A stretch of DNA of 64,000 nt from Bradyrhizobium uaiense (GTDB taxonomy: Bacteria; Pseudomonadota; Alphaproteobacteria; Rhizobiales; Xanthobacteraceae): positions 62,001 to 126,000 of the forward strand of contig NZ_VKHP01000002.1 of the NCBI RefSeq assembly GCF_010811875.1, in the 5' to 3' direction. Made by a program: the position numbers and the translations under genes. Positions within the stretch are counted from its first letter, which is position 1. Each line of letters begins with the position of its first letter. This document shows, one piece after another, positions 10,082-18,047 of the stretch. Under the pieces are notes generated by a model that did no database searches, was not told the DNA's origin, and saw only the letters and a list, made by a program, of their open reading frames with translations.

Positions 10082-11056
10082 CTAGCGCCGGCGCCTCTTC
10101 ACAACCTTCGTCTTGGCCTTTGATTTAGCTATCGGCTTGCGCCGCGCAATCGGCGCGCCCTCCACCGCCCTCGCCTCGCTCTCACTCACCTCCGCCCGGA
10201 GCGTCTCGAGCAGCCAATCACGGAACGCGCGCATACCGGGCGTCACTTCCCGCGACTTCAGCCAGGTCAGCCAATAGGATCCCGCCGGGACCTCGGCCGC
10301 GAATGGCCGGACCAGCCGGCTTGACGTCAGCTCGTTGTTGAACATCGCAATCGGCACCAGCCCGACGCCGACACCGCGCGCGGCGGCCTCGGCCATCGCG
10401 ACCGAACTGTCGAAGATCGGCCCCTGGATCTTTGGACACGGCGCGCCGGCTACCGCAAACCACAGCGGCCATTCTTCGGCGCGGTAGGAGCGCAGCAAGA
10501 ATTCCTGCGCGAGGTCGGACGGCTTGCGCAGCCGGCCTGCCACATCGGGGCAGCACACCGGCGAGAGCGGCGCGGACAACAGATGGATCGCCTCGGTGCC
10601 GTGCCAGGAGCCGTCGCCGAAGCGCAGCGCCAGATCGAGCCCGTCGCCCGCGATGTCGACACGGTTGTTGTTGGTGAGCAGACGCAGGTCGATATAGGGA
10701 TGCGCGCGCTTGAAACGGTCGACCCGTTGCAGCAGCCATCCGGTTGCAAAGGTCGTGACGCAGCCGACGGTGACGACCTCGCGCGTGCCCTTGGCCTCGA
10801 TGCGGTCGATCACGGCCCCGATCCGGTCGAGCGCATCTGACAGCACCGGCAGCAGCGCCAGCCCCTCGTCGGTGAGCACGAGCCCGCGCGGCAGACGGCG
10901 GAACAGGCTCGCACCAAGCGTATCCTCGAGCTGCTTCACCTGATGGCTGATCGCGGTCTGCGTCACGCGCAGCTCCATCCCCGCGCGGGTGAAGCTCAAC
11001 AGCCGCGCGGAAGCCTCGAAGGCACGTAATGCGTTCAGCGGGAGATGCCGGCGCAC
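10082..11056 (-). CDS. LysR-family regulator, GcvA/AmpR-like, 324 aa
   Basis: An N-terminal winged helix-turn-helix (residues about 5-65, with LRAFEASARLLSFTRAGMEL and a TQTAISHQVKQLE recognition region) is followed by a LysR substrate-binding domain. The C-terminus is basic and Lys/Arg-rich. The only in-frame start near the HTH is a GTG at 11056; an ATG at 11064 is out of frame. It is transcribed divergently from the class A beta-lactamase gene with 99 bases between start codons. That is the arrangement of AmpR-type regulators and their beta-lactamases, so control of the neighbour plus autoregulation is likely. Its effector is unknown; a GcvA-like role elsewhere is possible. Confidence 0.85.
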   Translation of the reverse strand: MRRHLPLNALRAFEASARLLSFTRAGMELRVTQTAISHQVKQLEDTLGASLFRRLPRGLVLTDEGLALLPVLSDALDRIGAVIDRIEAKGTREVVTVGCVTTFATGWLLQRVDRFKRAHPYIDLRLLTNNNRVDIAGDGLDLALRFGDGSWHGTEAIHLLSAPLSPVCCPDVAGRLRKPSDLAQEFLLRSYRAEEWPLWFAVAGAPCPKIQGPIFDSSVAMAEAAARGVGVGLVPIAMFNNELTSSRLVRPFAAEVPAGSYWLTWLKSREVTPGMRAFRDWLLETLRAEVSESEARAVEGAPIARRKPIAKSKAKTKVVKRRRR

Positions 11057-11155
11057 GGCGTCATGACCAAGTTTTTCTCATGCCTCACTGTATAAATGAT
11101 AGTTTGTGCGCCGTCACGCCGCCCGGCAGGTTCGCGCCGCCAACGGAGACGAGAC
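11057..11155. promoter_or_regulatory. Divergent LysR/beta-lactamase control region
   Basis: This 99-base gap has an AT-rich core at about 11071-11103, including a run of five T and a TATAAAT at 11091-11097 that could be a -10 for the beta-lactamase. LysR proteins bind T-N11-A type sites in such gaps. Several weak candidates exist here but none stands out, so no operator is assigned. GGAGAC about 7 bases before the ATG at 11156 is the likely ribosome binding site. Confidence 0.5.
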
Positions 11156-12073
11156 ATGCTGACGAGACGGACATTCGGATTGCGCGCACTGGGCCTTGCG
11201 GCTTCCTGCACCCTGCCGCGGCCAAGCACCGCGGCCGAAGAAAGCGCCGCGGCGGGAGCAAGCGAGGCGGCGCAACGGCTGCAGCAGGAGTTTGCGCGCA
11301 TTGAGCTCGCGACCACCGGCCGGCTCGGCGTTGCAGCGCTCGACATGGAGACGGGATTGCGCGCGAGCCGACGCGGCGACGAACGGTTCCCGATGTGCAG
11401 CACATTCAAGGCGATGGCCTCGGCCGCCGTGCTGCACCGGGTCGACCGCGGTGAATCCAGCCTCGACCAGCGCGTGCAGGTTGAGGCCAAGGATATCTTG
11501 GTCTACGCGCCCGTGGCCAAGCAACATGTCGGATCGAGCATGACGCTGTCCGAACTCTGCGAGGCGGCCATCACGCTGAGCGACAATACAGCCGCTAACC
11601 TGCTGCTGCGTGAGATCGGCGGGCCTGCCGGCTTCACCAGCTTCTTCCGCACCATCGGCGACAATGTCAGCCGGCTCGACCGCCGGGAGGTCGAGCTGAA
11701 CGAAGCCGTGCCCGGCGATCCGCGCGACACGACGAGCCCTGTGGCGATGCTGAAGGATTTGCAGCGCGTGGTGCTCGGCGATGTCTTGCAGCCCATGTCG
11801 CGCCAGAAGCTGACCGACTGGATGCTCGCCAACAAGACCGGCGACGCCAGACTGCGCGCCGGCTTGCCGCGCGACTGGCGGGTCGGCGACAAGACCGGCA
11901 GCGGCGAGCGTGGCACCTATAACGATATCGGCGTGTTCTGGCCGCCTGGCCGCAAGCCGATCGTGGTGACGGTCTACCTGACCGGGGCAAGCGCACCCAT
12001 GGACAAGTGCAACGAGGTGATCGCCAATGTCGCGCGCGCCGTTGCCAATGCGAGCACCGGGCAGACCGGCTAG
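11156..12073 (+). CDS. bla: Class A beta-lactamase with Tat-type signal, 305 aa
   Basis: All class A serine beta-lactamase motifs are visible: catalytic S-T-F-K at residues 82-85, SDN at 142-144, the omega-loop Glu and Asn in REVELNEAVPGD (E178 and N182) and KTG at 246-248. The enzyme acylates and hydrolyses beta-lactams in the periplasm. The N-terminus LTRRTFGLRALGLAASC is a twin-arginine signal, so export is probably Tat-dependent and post-folding. The ATG at 11156 has GGAGAC upstream. It is divergent from a LysR gene that probably regulates it. Spectrum of activity cannot be predicted from the motifs alone. Confidence 0.93.
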   Translation: MLTRRTFGLRALGLAASCTLPRPSTAAEESAAAGASEAAQRLQQEFARIELATTGRLGVAALDMETGLRASRRGDERFPMCSTFKAMASAAVLHRVDRGESSLDQRVQVEAKDILVYAPVAKQHVGSSMTLSELCEAAITLSDNTAANLLLREIGGPAGFTSFFRTIGDNVSRLDRREVELNEAVPGDPRDTTSPVAMLKDLQRVVLGDVLQPMSRQKLTDWMLANKTGDARLRAGLPRDWRVGDKTGSGERGTYNDIGVFWPPGRKPIVVTVYLTGASAPMDKCNEVIANVARAVANASTGQTG

Positions 12074-12094
12074 CACGGCAACGGGCTCTACCTC

Positions 12095-12240
12095 ACCTCT
12101 CCCCGCATGCGGGGAGAGGTCGGAACGCATCACCAGATGCGTTCCGGGTGAGGGGGAGTCTCCGCGCATCCGTCTACCTTCGCATGCGCTGAGAGAGCCC
12201 CTCACCCCGACCCTCTCCCCGTAAGAACGGGGCGAGGGAG
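12095..12240. repeat. Composite palindromic repeat, copy 1
   Basis: This contains a perfect 26-base palindrome built on CTCTCCCCGCATGCGGGGAG at 12095-12120. A second hairpin, CGGAACGCATC/GATGCGTTCCG, spans 12121-12146. A distal arm has CCCCTCACCCCGACCCTCTC and an ACGGGGCGAGGG closing stem near 12204-12240. The same modules recur at 13321-13467 and, rearranged, at 17851-17980. It separates the beta-lactamase from the ankyrin gene. Confidence 0.75.
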
Positions 12241-12368
12241 CGCAGAGCCGTCGCGCTCGCTATTCGATCCATCTCATCGTATTGCTGCGCTGCTTGGCAG
12301 CACCAAAGGATCATGCGACGCTCGATCCGAATGGCGATGCGCTCGGCAGGCCATCCGGAGGAGCAGTC

Positions 12369-13283
12369 TTGGTACGCCGCATCGCCCTCGCCGCGCTGTT
12401 TGTTGCAGGTCACATCCACGGCAGCTTTGCTGCGGCCGACCCGGCACGGTGCCGCGAACTGATCCGCAAATACGAGACCGACAAGGCCCAGCTCAGTGCG
12501 GTCGAGATCTCGCTGACCTTGTTCGCGGCCGCCAACGCCGATTGCATCAACCTCGCCACCGATCTGCTCGATCATGGCGCCTCGGTCGATGCGCGGGACC
12601 GGCTCGGCGCCAGGCCGCTGAGCCACGCCGCCCGCTCCGGCCATCTCGACATGGTCGACCTGCTGCTGGCGCGCGGCGCGCCGGTCGATGCCCGCAACCT
12701 CGCGGGATCGACCGCGCTGTATTTTGCCGCCGAGCGCGGCCATGTCGCGATCGTGCAGCGCCTGATCGACCGCGGCGCCGACGTCAATCTCGCCGGACGC
12801 AGCGGCGGCTCGCCGGTTGCGGCCGCCGCCTATGCCGGCCGGGACATGGTGGTGCGCATGCTGCTGGCGCATGGCGCCGACGGCCGCAAGGCCGACGATA
12901 CCGGCAAGCCGCCGGTCGTGTATGCAGCGGCCGGCGGTCAGCTCGGCATCGTCAAGCAGCTGCTGGCGCGCGATATCGACATCAACGCGCGTTACGCCAA
13001 CGATCTGACGCTCTTGATGTGGGCCGCCGGCCCGGATGAGACCGTGCCGGAAGCTCAAGCGCTCGAGGTCGTCTCGTATCTGCTCGACGCCGGCGCCAAG
13101 GTCGACGAACGCGATGCGCGCGGCCGCACCGCGCTGATGATCGCCGCCGAAGGCAATCATCCGGCGATCGCGAAAGCTCTACTGGCCCACGGCGCCGATG
13201 CTGCGCTCGCCGACAAGGCCGGCAAGCACGCCGCCGATCTCACCATCCTGTCGGCGCTGCGCGACGAGCTGACGCCGCGGTGA
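12369..13283 (+). CDS. Exported ankyrin-repeat protein, 304 aa
   Basis: A TTG at 12369 preceded by GGAGGA gives a clean Sec signal peptide (MVRRIALAALFVAGHIHG, then an Ala-rich cleavage region). The mature part contains about seven ankyrin repeats from about residue 40 to the end, recognisable by repeated G-x-T/P-L-x-x-A-A and V-x-x-L-L-x-x-G-A-x-V-D/N patterns. Ankyrin stacks mediate protein-protein contacts, here probably in the periplasm. An ATG at 12282 lies in frame, but its extra residues look like leader and would bury the signal peptide; a GTG at 12372 is another option. It lies between two repeat elements, with no obvious operon partner. Confidence 0.82.
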   Translation: MVRRIALAALFVAGHIHGSFAAADPARCRELIRKYETDKAQLSAVEISLTLFAAANADCINLATDLLDHGASVDARDRLGARPLSHAARSGHLDMVDLLLARGAPVDARNLAGSTALYFAAERGHVAIVQRLIDRGADVNLAGRSGGSPVAAAAYAGRDMVVRMLLAHGADGRKADDTGKPPVVYAAAGGQLGIVKQLLARDIDINARYANDLTLLMWAAGPDETVPEAQALEVVSYLLDAGAKVDERDARGRTALMIAAEGNHPAIAKALLAHGADAALADKAGKHAADLTILSALRDELTPR

Positions 13284-13320
13284 AGAATGATGAGTTGAAG
13301 CGAGCAACAAGCTCCGCATC

Positions 13321-13467
13321 ACCTCGCCCCGCCTGCGGGGAGAGGTCGGAACGCATCGTTAGATGCGTTCCGGGTGAGGGGAGCTTCCACGAGCGCGTCT
13401 ATCACTCTATTGCGGAGACACCCCTCACCCCAACCCTCTCCCCCGTAAGAACGGGGAGAGGGAGAGC
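13321..13467. repeat. Composite palindromic repeat, copy 2
   Basis: Same architecture as copy 1: CCTCGCCCCGCCTGCGGGGA with its GAGGT tail, then the CGGAACGCATC/GATGCGTTCCG hairpin, GGTGAGGGGA, and a distal arm with CCCCTCACCCCAACCCTCTC and CCCCGTAAGAACGGGG. It lies between the convergent ankyrin and cytochrome genes and could terminate both transcripts. Confidence 0.75.
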
Positions 13468-13496
13468 AGCCACGACGAGAGGTGAGCCCCGCGCCA

Positions 13497-14063
13497 CTAC
13501 AATCCCGCCAGATACTCCACCAGCGCGGCGAGGTCGTCGGGCGAGGTCGCCAGCATCAGGTCCGACATGCCGGGATTGTTGCCGCGCGCACGGGTGCGGA
13601 AATCGGCGATGGTCTTGGCAAGATAATCCCGCCCCATCCCGGCAAGCCGCGGCACCGTACCGTCGCCCTGGAAGCGATCGAGATGGCAGGCCGGGCAGCC
13701 GACCGAAGCGCTGGCGCTGACTGCCTTCGCCGCCACGTCCTTGGGCGCGCGCGGCTGGCCGAGATCGGGCCACGGCTTCTGCGAGAAATATTCCGCGATC
13801 GCCAGCATGTCGTCGCGCTCGAACTGCGTCGCGATCGGCTGCATGATCTCGCTCTTGCGATCGCCGCGCTTGAAGTCGCGGAGCTGGATATAGAGATAGC
13901 CGGCCTGCTGGCCCCAGATCGTCGGAATGGTCTTGTCGACCGGCTTGCCATCCTCGCCGTGGCACCCGGTGCAGACCGCAACCTTCTCCGCGATCGTCTC
14001 CGCGCGCGCCTGTGACGCAATCAGAAACAGCGCGGCGCCGCACATCATCAATTTGCCGAACAT
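13497..14063 (-). CDS. Diheme cytochrome c, c4-like, 188 aa
   Basis: A signal peptide (MFGKLMMCGAALFLIASQARA) leads into two cytochrome c domains. Each has a heme attachment motif: CTGCH near residue 31 and CPACH near residue 123. Met ligands are plausible in each half. Such cytochromes carry electrons in the periplasm to a terminal oxidase or other acceptor. The gene is 90 bases downstream of the PQQ alcohol dehydrogenase on the same strand and is its likely electron acceptor. The ribosome binding site is GGATGAG. A strong hairpin with a T tract lies just upstream of the start, so it may be expressed at a different level from the dehydrogenase. Confidence 0.88.
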   Translation of the reverse strand: MFGKLMMCGAALFLIASQARAETIAEKVAVCTGCHGEDGKPVDKTIPTIWGQQAGYLYIQLRDFKRGDRKSEIMQPIATQFERDDMLAIAEYFSQKPWPDLGQPRAPKDVAAKAVSASASVGCPACHLDRFQGDGTVPRLAGMGRDYLAKTIADFRTRARGNNPGMSDLMLATSPDDLAALVEYLAGL

Positions 14064-14083
14064 TGGCTCATCCGAAGAAAACA

Positions 14084-14110
14084 GAGGCGGGACCGAACCG
14101 GTCCCGCCTC
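14084..14110 (-). terminator. Terminator-like hairpin between PQQ dehydrogenase and cytochrome
   Basis: GAGGCGGGACCG at 14084-14095 pairs perfectly with CGGTCCCGCCTC at 14099-14110 over a 3-base loop. Read on the minus strand, the hairpin is followed by TGTTTTCTTC. This is a textbook intrinsic terminator lying after the dehydrogenase stop and only about 20 bases before the cytochrome ATG. It may act as an attenuator between the two. Confidence 0.8.
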
Positions 14111-14153
14111 GCTGTCAATGTTTGCAACGCGTGGCGATGCATCACGCCTTGGC

Positions 14154-15863
14154 TCAGTCGAGCGTGAAAGCGATGATATTGTTGCCACGCTTGAAGTCGA
14201 CCTGGGTGTTGCCGCCCGCACCGACCACGACATATTGCTTGCCGCCGATCATGTAGCTCGACGGCGGCGCATTGACGCCGGCGCCGGCGCGGAAGCTCCA
14301 CAGCTCCTTGCCCGTAGAGGAGTTATAGGCCGCGAACTTGCCATTGCCTTCACCGGTGAACACCAGACCGCCGGCGGTAGCCAGAATACCGCCGATCATG
14401 GGCTCGGGTGTCTTGACCTGCCATTTGATCTTGCCGGTGTTGTAGTTTACCGCGGTGATGTTGCCTGACTGCTGTTCACCGGGGATTGCCGTGAAGGCCC
14501 CACCCAGCCACAGCTTGCCGTTCGGATAGGGCGAGCTCTCGACACGGTAGTGCATGGGCTGATGCAGGTTGATGGCGTAGGCCAGCTCCTGTCCCGGGTC
14601 GGTCGCGATCGGCGACCACTCGACGCCACCATTGGCGCCGGGCAGCATGCGTGCGCCTTCCTTGGTCGGCAGCACCCACATGTTCTCCTGCGGCACCATC
14701 GTCTCGGAGAAGCGGATCAAGCTGCAGTCCTTGCGATCGTGCACATAGATGTGCCCGGTCTTGCCGGCATGGATGACACCGGGAATCCTCTTGCCGTCCT
14801 TGTCCTTGACGTTGACCAGCACCGTCGGGCTGACCGCGTCGAGGTCCCACACGTCATGGGCGATGTACTGGAAGTGGCAGACATACTTGCCGGTGTCGAG
14901 ATCGAGCGAGACCAGCGAGTTGGTGTAGAGGTTGTCGCCGGGCCGGTTCGAGCCGTCGAGGTCGGGTGACGGATTGCCGACGACGAAGTAGATCCGGTTG
15001 GTCGCGAGATCGACCGACGGGTTCTGCCACACGCCGCCGCCGAGCTTGGCGTAGGGATCGCCGATCTTGGCGAGCATGTCCTTCTCGGCCTGGATATTGC
15101 GATGCATGTCGCGGCCGGTGGCGTCCTTGGTCGCCCAGACGCCGACCGAGTTCTCAGGAATGGTGTTGAAATTCCAGAGCTGCTTGCCGGTCTTGGCATC
15201 ATAGGCGCGCACGAAGCCGCGGATGCCGTATTCGCCGCCGTTGGTGCCGATCAGCACCTTGTCCTTCACGACGGTCGGCGCCATCGTCTCGCTGTAGCCG
15301 AGCTCGGGATCGGCGATGTTGGTGGTCCAGACCACCTCGCCGGTCTTGGCATTGAGCGCCAGCAGCTTGGAATCCAGCGTCGCCAGATAGACCCGGTCGC
15401 CGAGCACCTGTATGCCGCGATTGTTGGGACCGCAGCAATAGACGGTGATCGGGCCCATCTTGTGGGCGTAGTGCCAGAGCTGCTGGCCGGTCTTGGCGTC
15501 GAGCGCATAGACATGGCTGAACGACGTCGTGACATACATCACGCCGTCGACGACGATCGGCGATGTCTCGAGCGATTCCTTGACGTCGGTCTGGAAAATC
15601 CAGGCGACGTGCAGGTTCTTCACATTGTCCCGGCCGATCTGCTTGCCCGGATAAAACCGCGTCTGGGCATAATTGCCGTTGGTGAGCAGGAAGTCCTTGC
15701 TGTTCTTGTCGGCGGCGTTGAGCTGCTCCTGGGTCACCGGCGAAACATTGGCGTTACCAAGGACCGACTGCTTCTCCTGCTTGACTTCCTGTGCGATGGC
15801 CGCGCCCGACAACAGGCCAACGCCGACCGCGGCGGCAAATGCCGCAAGCCCTTTCACATACAT
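14154..15863 (-). CDS. PQQ-dependent alcohol dehydrogenase with lanthanide-type Asp, 569 aa
   Basis: A periplasmic quinoprotein of the methanol/ethanol dehydrogenase superfamily: signal peptide (about residues 1-24), then an eight-bladed propeller. The adjacent-Cys pair is at 143-144 in [10 protein letters not shown], and the metal/PQQ residues Glu211 and Asn297 are present. The catalytic Asp340 sits in [11 protein letters not shown]. Two residues on is Asp342, the extra Asp that marks lanthanide-dependent enzymes such as XoxF and ExaF; calcium-type MxaF has Ala there. It oxidises an alcohol and passes electrons to a cytochrome, probably the diheme cytochrome encoded just downstream. No xoxG/xoxJ-like genes or PQQ biosynthesis genes are in the window. 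Substrate (methanol, ethanol or other) is not determined. Confidence 0.9.
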   Translation of the reverse strand: MYVKGLAAFAAAVGVGLLSGAAIAQEVKQEKQSVLGNANVSPVTQEQLNAADKNSKDFLLTNGNYAQTRFYPGKQIGRDNVKNLHVAWIFQTDVKESLETSPIVVDGVMYVTTSFSHVYALDAKTGQQLWHYAHKMGPITVYCCGPNNRGIQVLGDRVYLATLDSKLLALNAKTGEVVWTTNIADPELGYSETMAPTVVKDKVLIGTNGGEYGIRGFVRAYDAKTGKQLWNFNTIPENSVGVWATKDATGRDMHRNIQAEKDMLAKIGDPYAKLGGGVWQNPSVDLATNRIYFVVGNPSPDLDGSNRPGDNLYTNSLVSLDLDTGKYVCHFQYIAHDVWDLDAVSPTVLVNVKDKDGKRIPGVIHAGKTGHIYVHDRKDCSLIRFSETMVPQENMWVLPTKEGARMLPGANGGVEWSPIATDPGQELAYAINLHQPMHYRVESSPYPNGKLWLGGAFTAIPGEQQSGNITAVNYNTGKIKWQVKTPEPMIGGILATAGGLVFTGEGNGKFAAYNSSTGKELWSFRAGAGVNAPPSSYMIGGKQYVVVGAGGNTQVDFKRGNNIIAFTLD

Positions 15864-16282
15864 GTCTTCCCCCGTTGTTTCTTGGTTGCAATATCAGGGA
15901 TGGTGTTTGCTACTTCCCCCTCGAGGCCCGACCGCCGCAGCGAGCGCGTACCGTTGCGCGAGTTGGTTGCGCTGCAATACATGATTGGAAAAAGATAACG
16001 GCAGGCATCGATGGACGGATTCCATGTTAGCGCCGTCTTTCACAAAGACAATCGATGCGCTCAATGCGAAGCCGGAACTGGAGAGGTTCGCGCATCCGAA
16101 ATGCAGCGATCGCGAGCGGGCAGCAATCCAAGTGATATCGGGAGCTTCCGGCGCCTTCGCGCATTGCCGGCCGAAAGTGCCTTCGCAAGCGCAGCAAGCA
16201 AAATGAGACTAGACGTCAAGCGACGACATCAGGCGAGGAGCAGCGCCGGCGGAGGCCGTTGACCTCCGCCGCACGCGATCAA
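15864..16282. other. Intergenic region upstream of the PQQ dehydrogenase
   Basis: About 420 bases between the dehydrogenase start and the end of the next minus-strand gene. It must hold the dehydrogenase promoter. A GGGGGAAG ribosome binding site lies just before the ATG on the minus strand. Short open frames in it have no family resemblance. No terminator or repeat was recognised. Confidence 0.4.
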
Positions 16283-17773
16283 CTACTCCCAGGACCAGGT
16301 CGAGAAATCATTCTCGAACTGCGGGACTTCCTTCCACACGCCCTTCAGCTTCTTGCTGGCGATCGTGATCAATTGCGGCTGAAATAGGAAGCCGGCCACC
16401 GCGTCGGTCGCCAGCATGCGCTGCGCGTCGCCCAGCAGCTTGGCGCGGTCGGCCTCGGCCGGCGACGCCATGATCTGCTGGTAGAGTGCATTGAACGCCT
16501 CGGACTTGTAGCCGAGATAGTAGTCCGGTTCGGTCAGCTTCACGAGGTCGAACGGCGCGACATGGGTAACGATAGTGAGGTCGTAATTGTGCGGACCAGT
16601 GAAGACCTGCGAGAGCCACTGCGCCCATTCGACATTCTCGATCTTGGCTATGATGCCGACCTTGGCGAGCTGCGCCGCGAGGATCTCGCCACCCTGCCGC
16701 GCGTAGGACGGCGGCGGCAGCTTGAGGCTGAGCTCGAGCGGCGCCTTGACGCCGGCCTCTGCCAGCAGCTTCTTGGCGAGTTCGGGATCGTAGGGATTGA
16801 TGCCGGTGGTATCGACATAGCCGAGCGAACTCGGGGTGTAGAAGCTGCCGATCGGCGTGCCGAAGCCGTCGACCGCGCCGTCGATCATCGCCTTGCGGTC
16901 GATCGCGGCCAGGATGGCGCGGCGAACGCGGACGTCGTCGAGCGGCTTCTTGCGCTCGTTGATGCCGACGATGGTCTTGGTCCGGGAGCCGCCGATCAGG
17001 ACGCTGAAGCGCGGATCGGCCTTGAACTGCGCCAGGCTGCGTGCCGCCGCGACCCGTGGAAACGCGTCGACATCGCCTGACAGCAGCGCCGCGACCTGCG
17101 CGGCGGGATCGCCGATGAATCGGATCGTCACCTTGGCAAGCTTGATCGCGGCCGCATTGCGATACTCCGGCCATTTGACCAGCGTGATCGACGAACCCTT
17201 GGCCCAGTTGCCGAGCGTGTAGGGCCCGGTGCCGACCGGCTGCGTCGCATCGGTCGGCGCGCTCTTCGGCTCGACGATCGAGCCTGACGCCTGGCCGAGC
17301 AGGAACGGCAGGTTCGGCTCGGAATATTTCAACGCGATAACGATGGTCTCCGCATCCGGCGCCGTCACCGACGTGAAGGCCTGGTACAGGCTCCTGTCCT
17401 TGTTGGTCGAGGTCGGCGCCGCGGCGCGTTCGTAGGTGAACTTCACGGCGGCGGAATCGAACGGCTCGCCATTGTGGAATTTGACGCCCTTCCGCAGCTT
17501 GAAAGTGTAGGTCTTGAGATCCGCTGACGCCTGCCAGCTCTCGGCGAGCAGCGGCGACACTGAGCCGTCCTCGTTGATCTTGGTCAGCGTCTCGTAGACG
17601 TTGTAGAGCGTGACTTCGGCGATCGCCGCGGCCGCAGCGTTGGTGGGATCGAGTCCCGGCGGCTCCAGCGTCATGCCCATCACGACGCTGTCTTTCTTGC
17701 CCTGCGCGAGGCTCGGCAGCGGCGCTCCGGCGAGCGCAGCAACCGCCGCAATGACGCACAATTTCCTCAACAT
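16283..17773 (-). CDS. Peptide-type ABC transporter binding protein, second system, 496 aa
   Basis: A family 5 solute-binding protein with an ordinary Sec signal (MLRKLCVIAAVAALAGAPLP, cleaved near SLAQG). The mature domain shows typical DppA/OppA features: LEPPGLDPTNAAAAA near the start, YTFKLRKGVKFHNGEPF, and the GTGPYTLGNWAKGSS segment. It captures a peptide or related ligand in the periplasm. Unusually it comes last in its transporter operon, after the ATPases, separated from them by a palindromic repeat, and may have its own promoter. The ATG at 17773 begins the signal peptide; the frame is open to 18043 through the repeat. Confidence 0.88.
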   Translation of the reverse strand: MLRKLCVIAAVAALAGAPLPSLAQGKKDSVVMGMTLEPPGLDPTNAAAAAIAEVTLYNVYETLTKINEDGSVSPLLAESWQASADLKTYTFKLRKGVKFHNGEPFDSAAVKFTYERAAAPTSTNKDRSLYQAFTSVTAPDAETIVIALKYSEPNLPFLLGQASGSIVEPKSAPTDATQPVGTGPYTLGNWAKGSSITLVKWPEYRNAAAIKLAKVTIRFIGDPAAQVAALLSGDVDAFPRVAAARSLAQFKADPRFSVLIGGSRTKTIVGINERKKPLDDVRVRRAILAAIDRKAMIDGAVDGFGTPIGSFYTPSSLGYVDTTGINPYDPELAKKLLAEAGVKAPLELSLKLPPPSYARQGGEILAAQLAKVGIIAKIENVEWAQWLSQVFTGPHNYDLTIVTHVAPFDLVKLTEPDYYLGYKSEAFNALYQQIMASPAEADRAKLLGDAQRMLATDAVAGFLFQPQLITIASKKLKGVWKEVPQFENDFSTWSWE

Positions 17774-17850
17774 TGGTCTGCTCCCCGGAACTTTCTCATA
17801 GCCTAAAGCACGATGAACCTTAAGGTCGAACGGCAGCCGCGAACGAGCTG

Positions 17851-17980
17851 CCCTCCCTCTCCCGCTTGCGGGGGAGGGCCGGGGTGGGGGCTCTTTCCAC
17901 GAGTCACCTTGCGGAAAGAGCCCCCACCCGTATCGCATCTTCGATGCGATACGACCTCCCCCCGCAAGCGGGAGAGGTGC
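17851..17980. repeat. Composite palindromic repeat, copy 3 (variant)
   Basis: Outer arms CCTCTCCCGCTTGCGGGGGA and CTCCCCCCGCAAGCGGGAGA enclose a CTCTTTCC/GGAAAGAG stem with its CCCCAC flanks, and a perfect GTATCGCATC/GATGCGATAC hairpin at 17930-17952. It shares the module style of the copies at 12095 and 13321 but with a different inner hairpin. It lies between the ATPase and binding-protein genes of the second peptide transporter. Confidence 0.7.
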
Positions 17981-18047
17981 AGCCAGCCTGCCGCGAGACC
18001 GCCTTAATCTAATCTCGTCGCGCTTTGAGCTAACCTCACACAAAAGA

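Noticed and set aside
16011..16262. A Cys- and His-containing small frame upstream of the PQQ dehydrogenase
   Set aside because: No ribosome binding site, and the composition drifts into Arg/Ser-rich shadow; could not be supported as a metal-related small protein.
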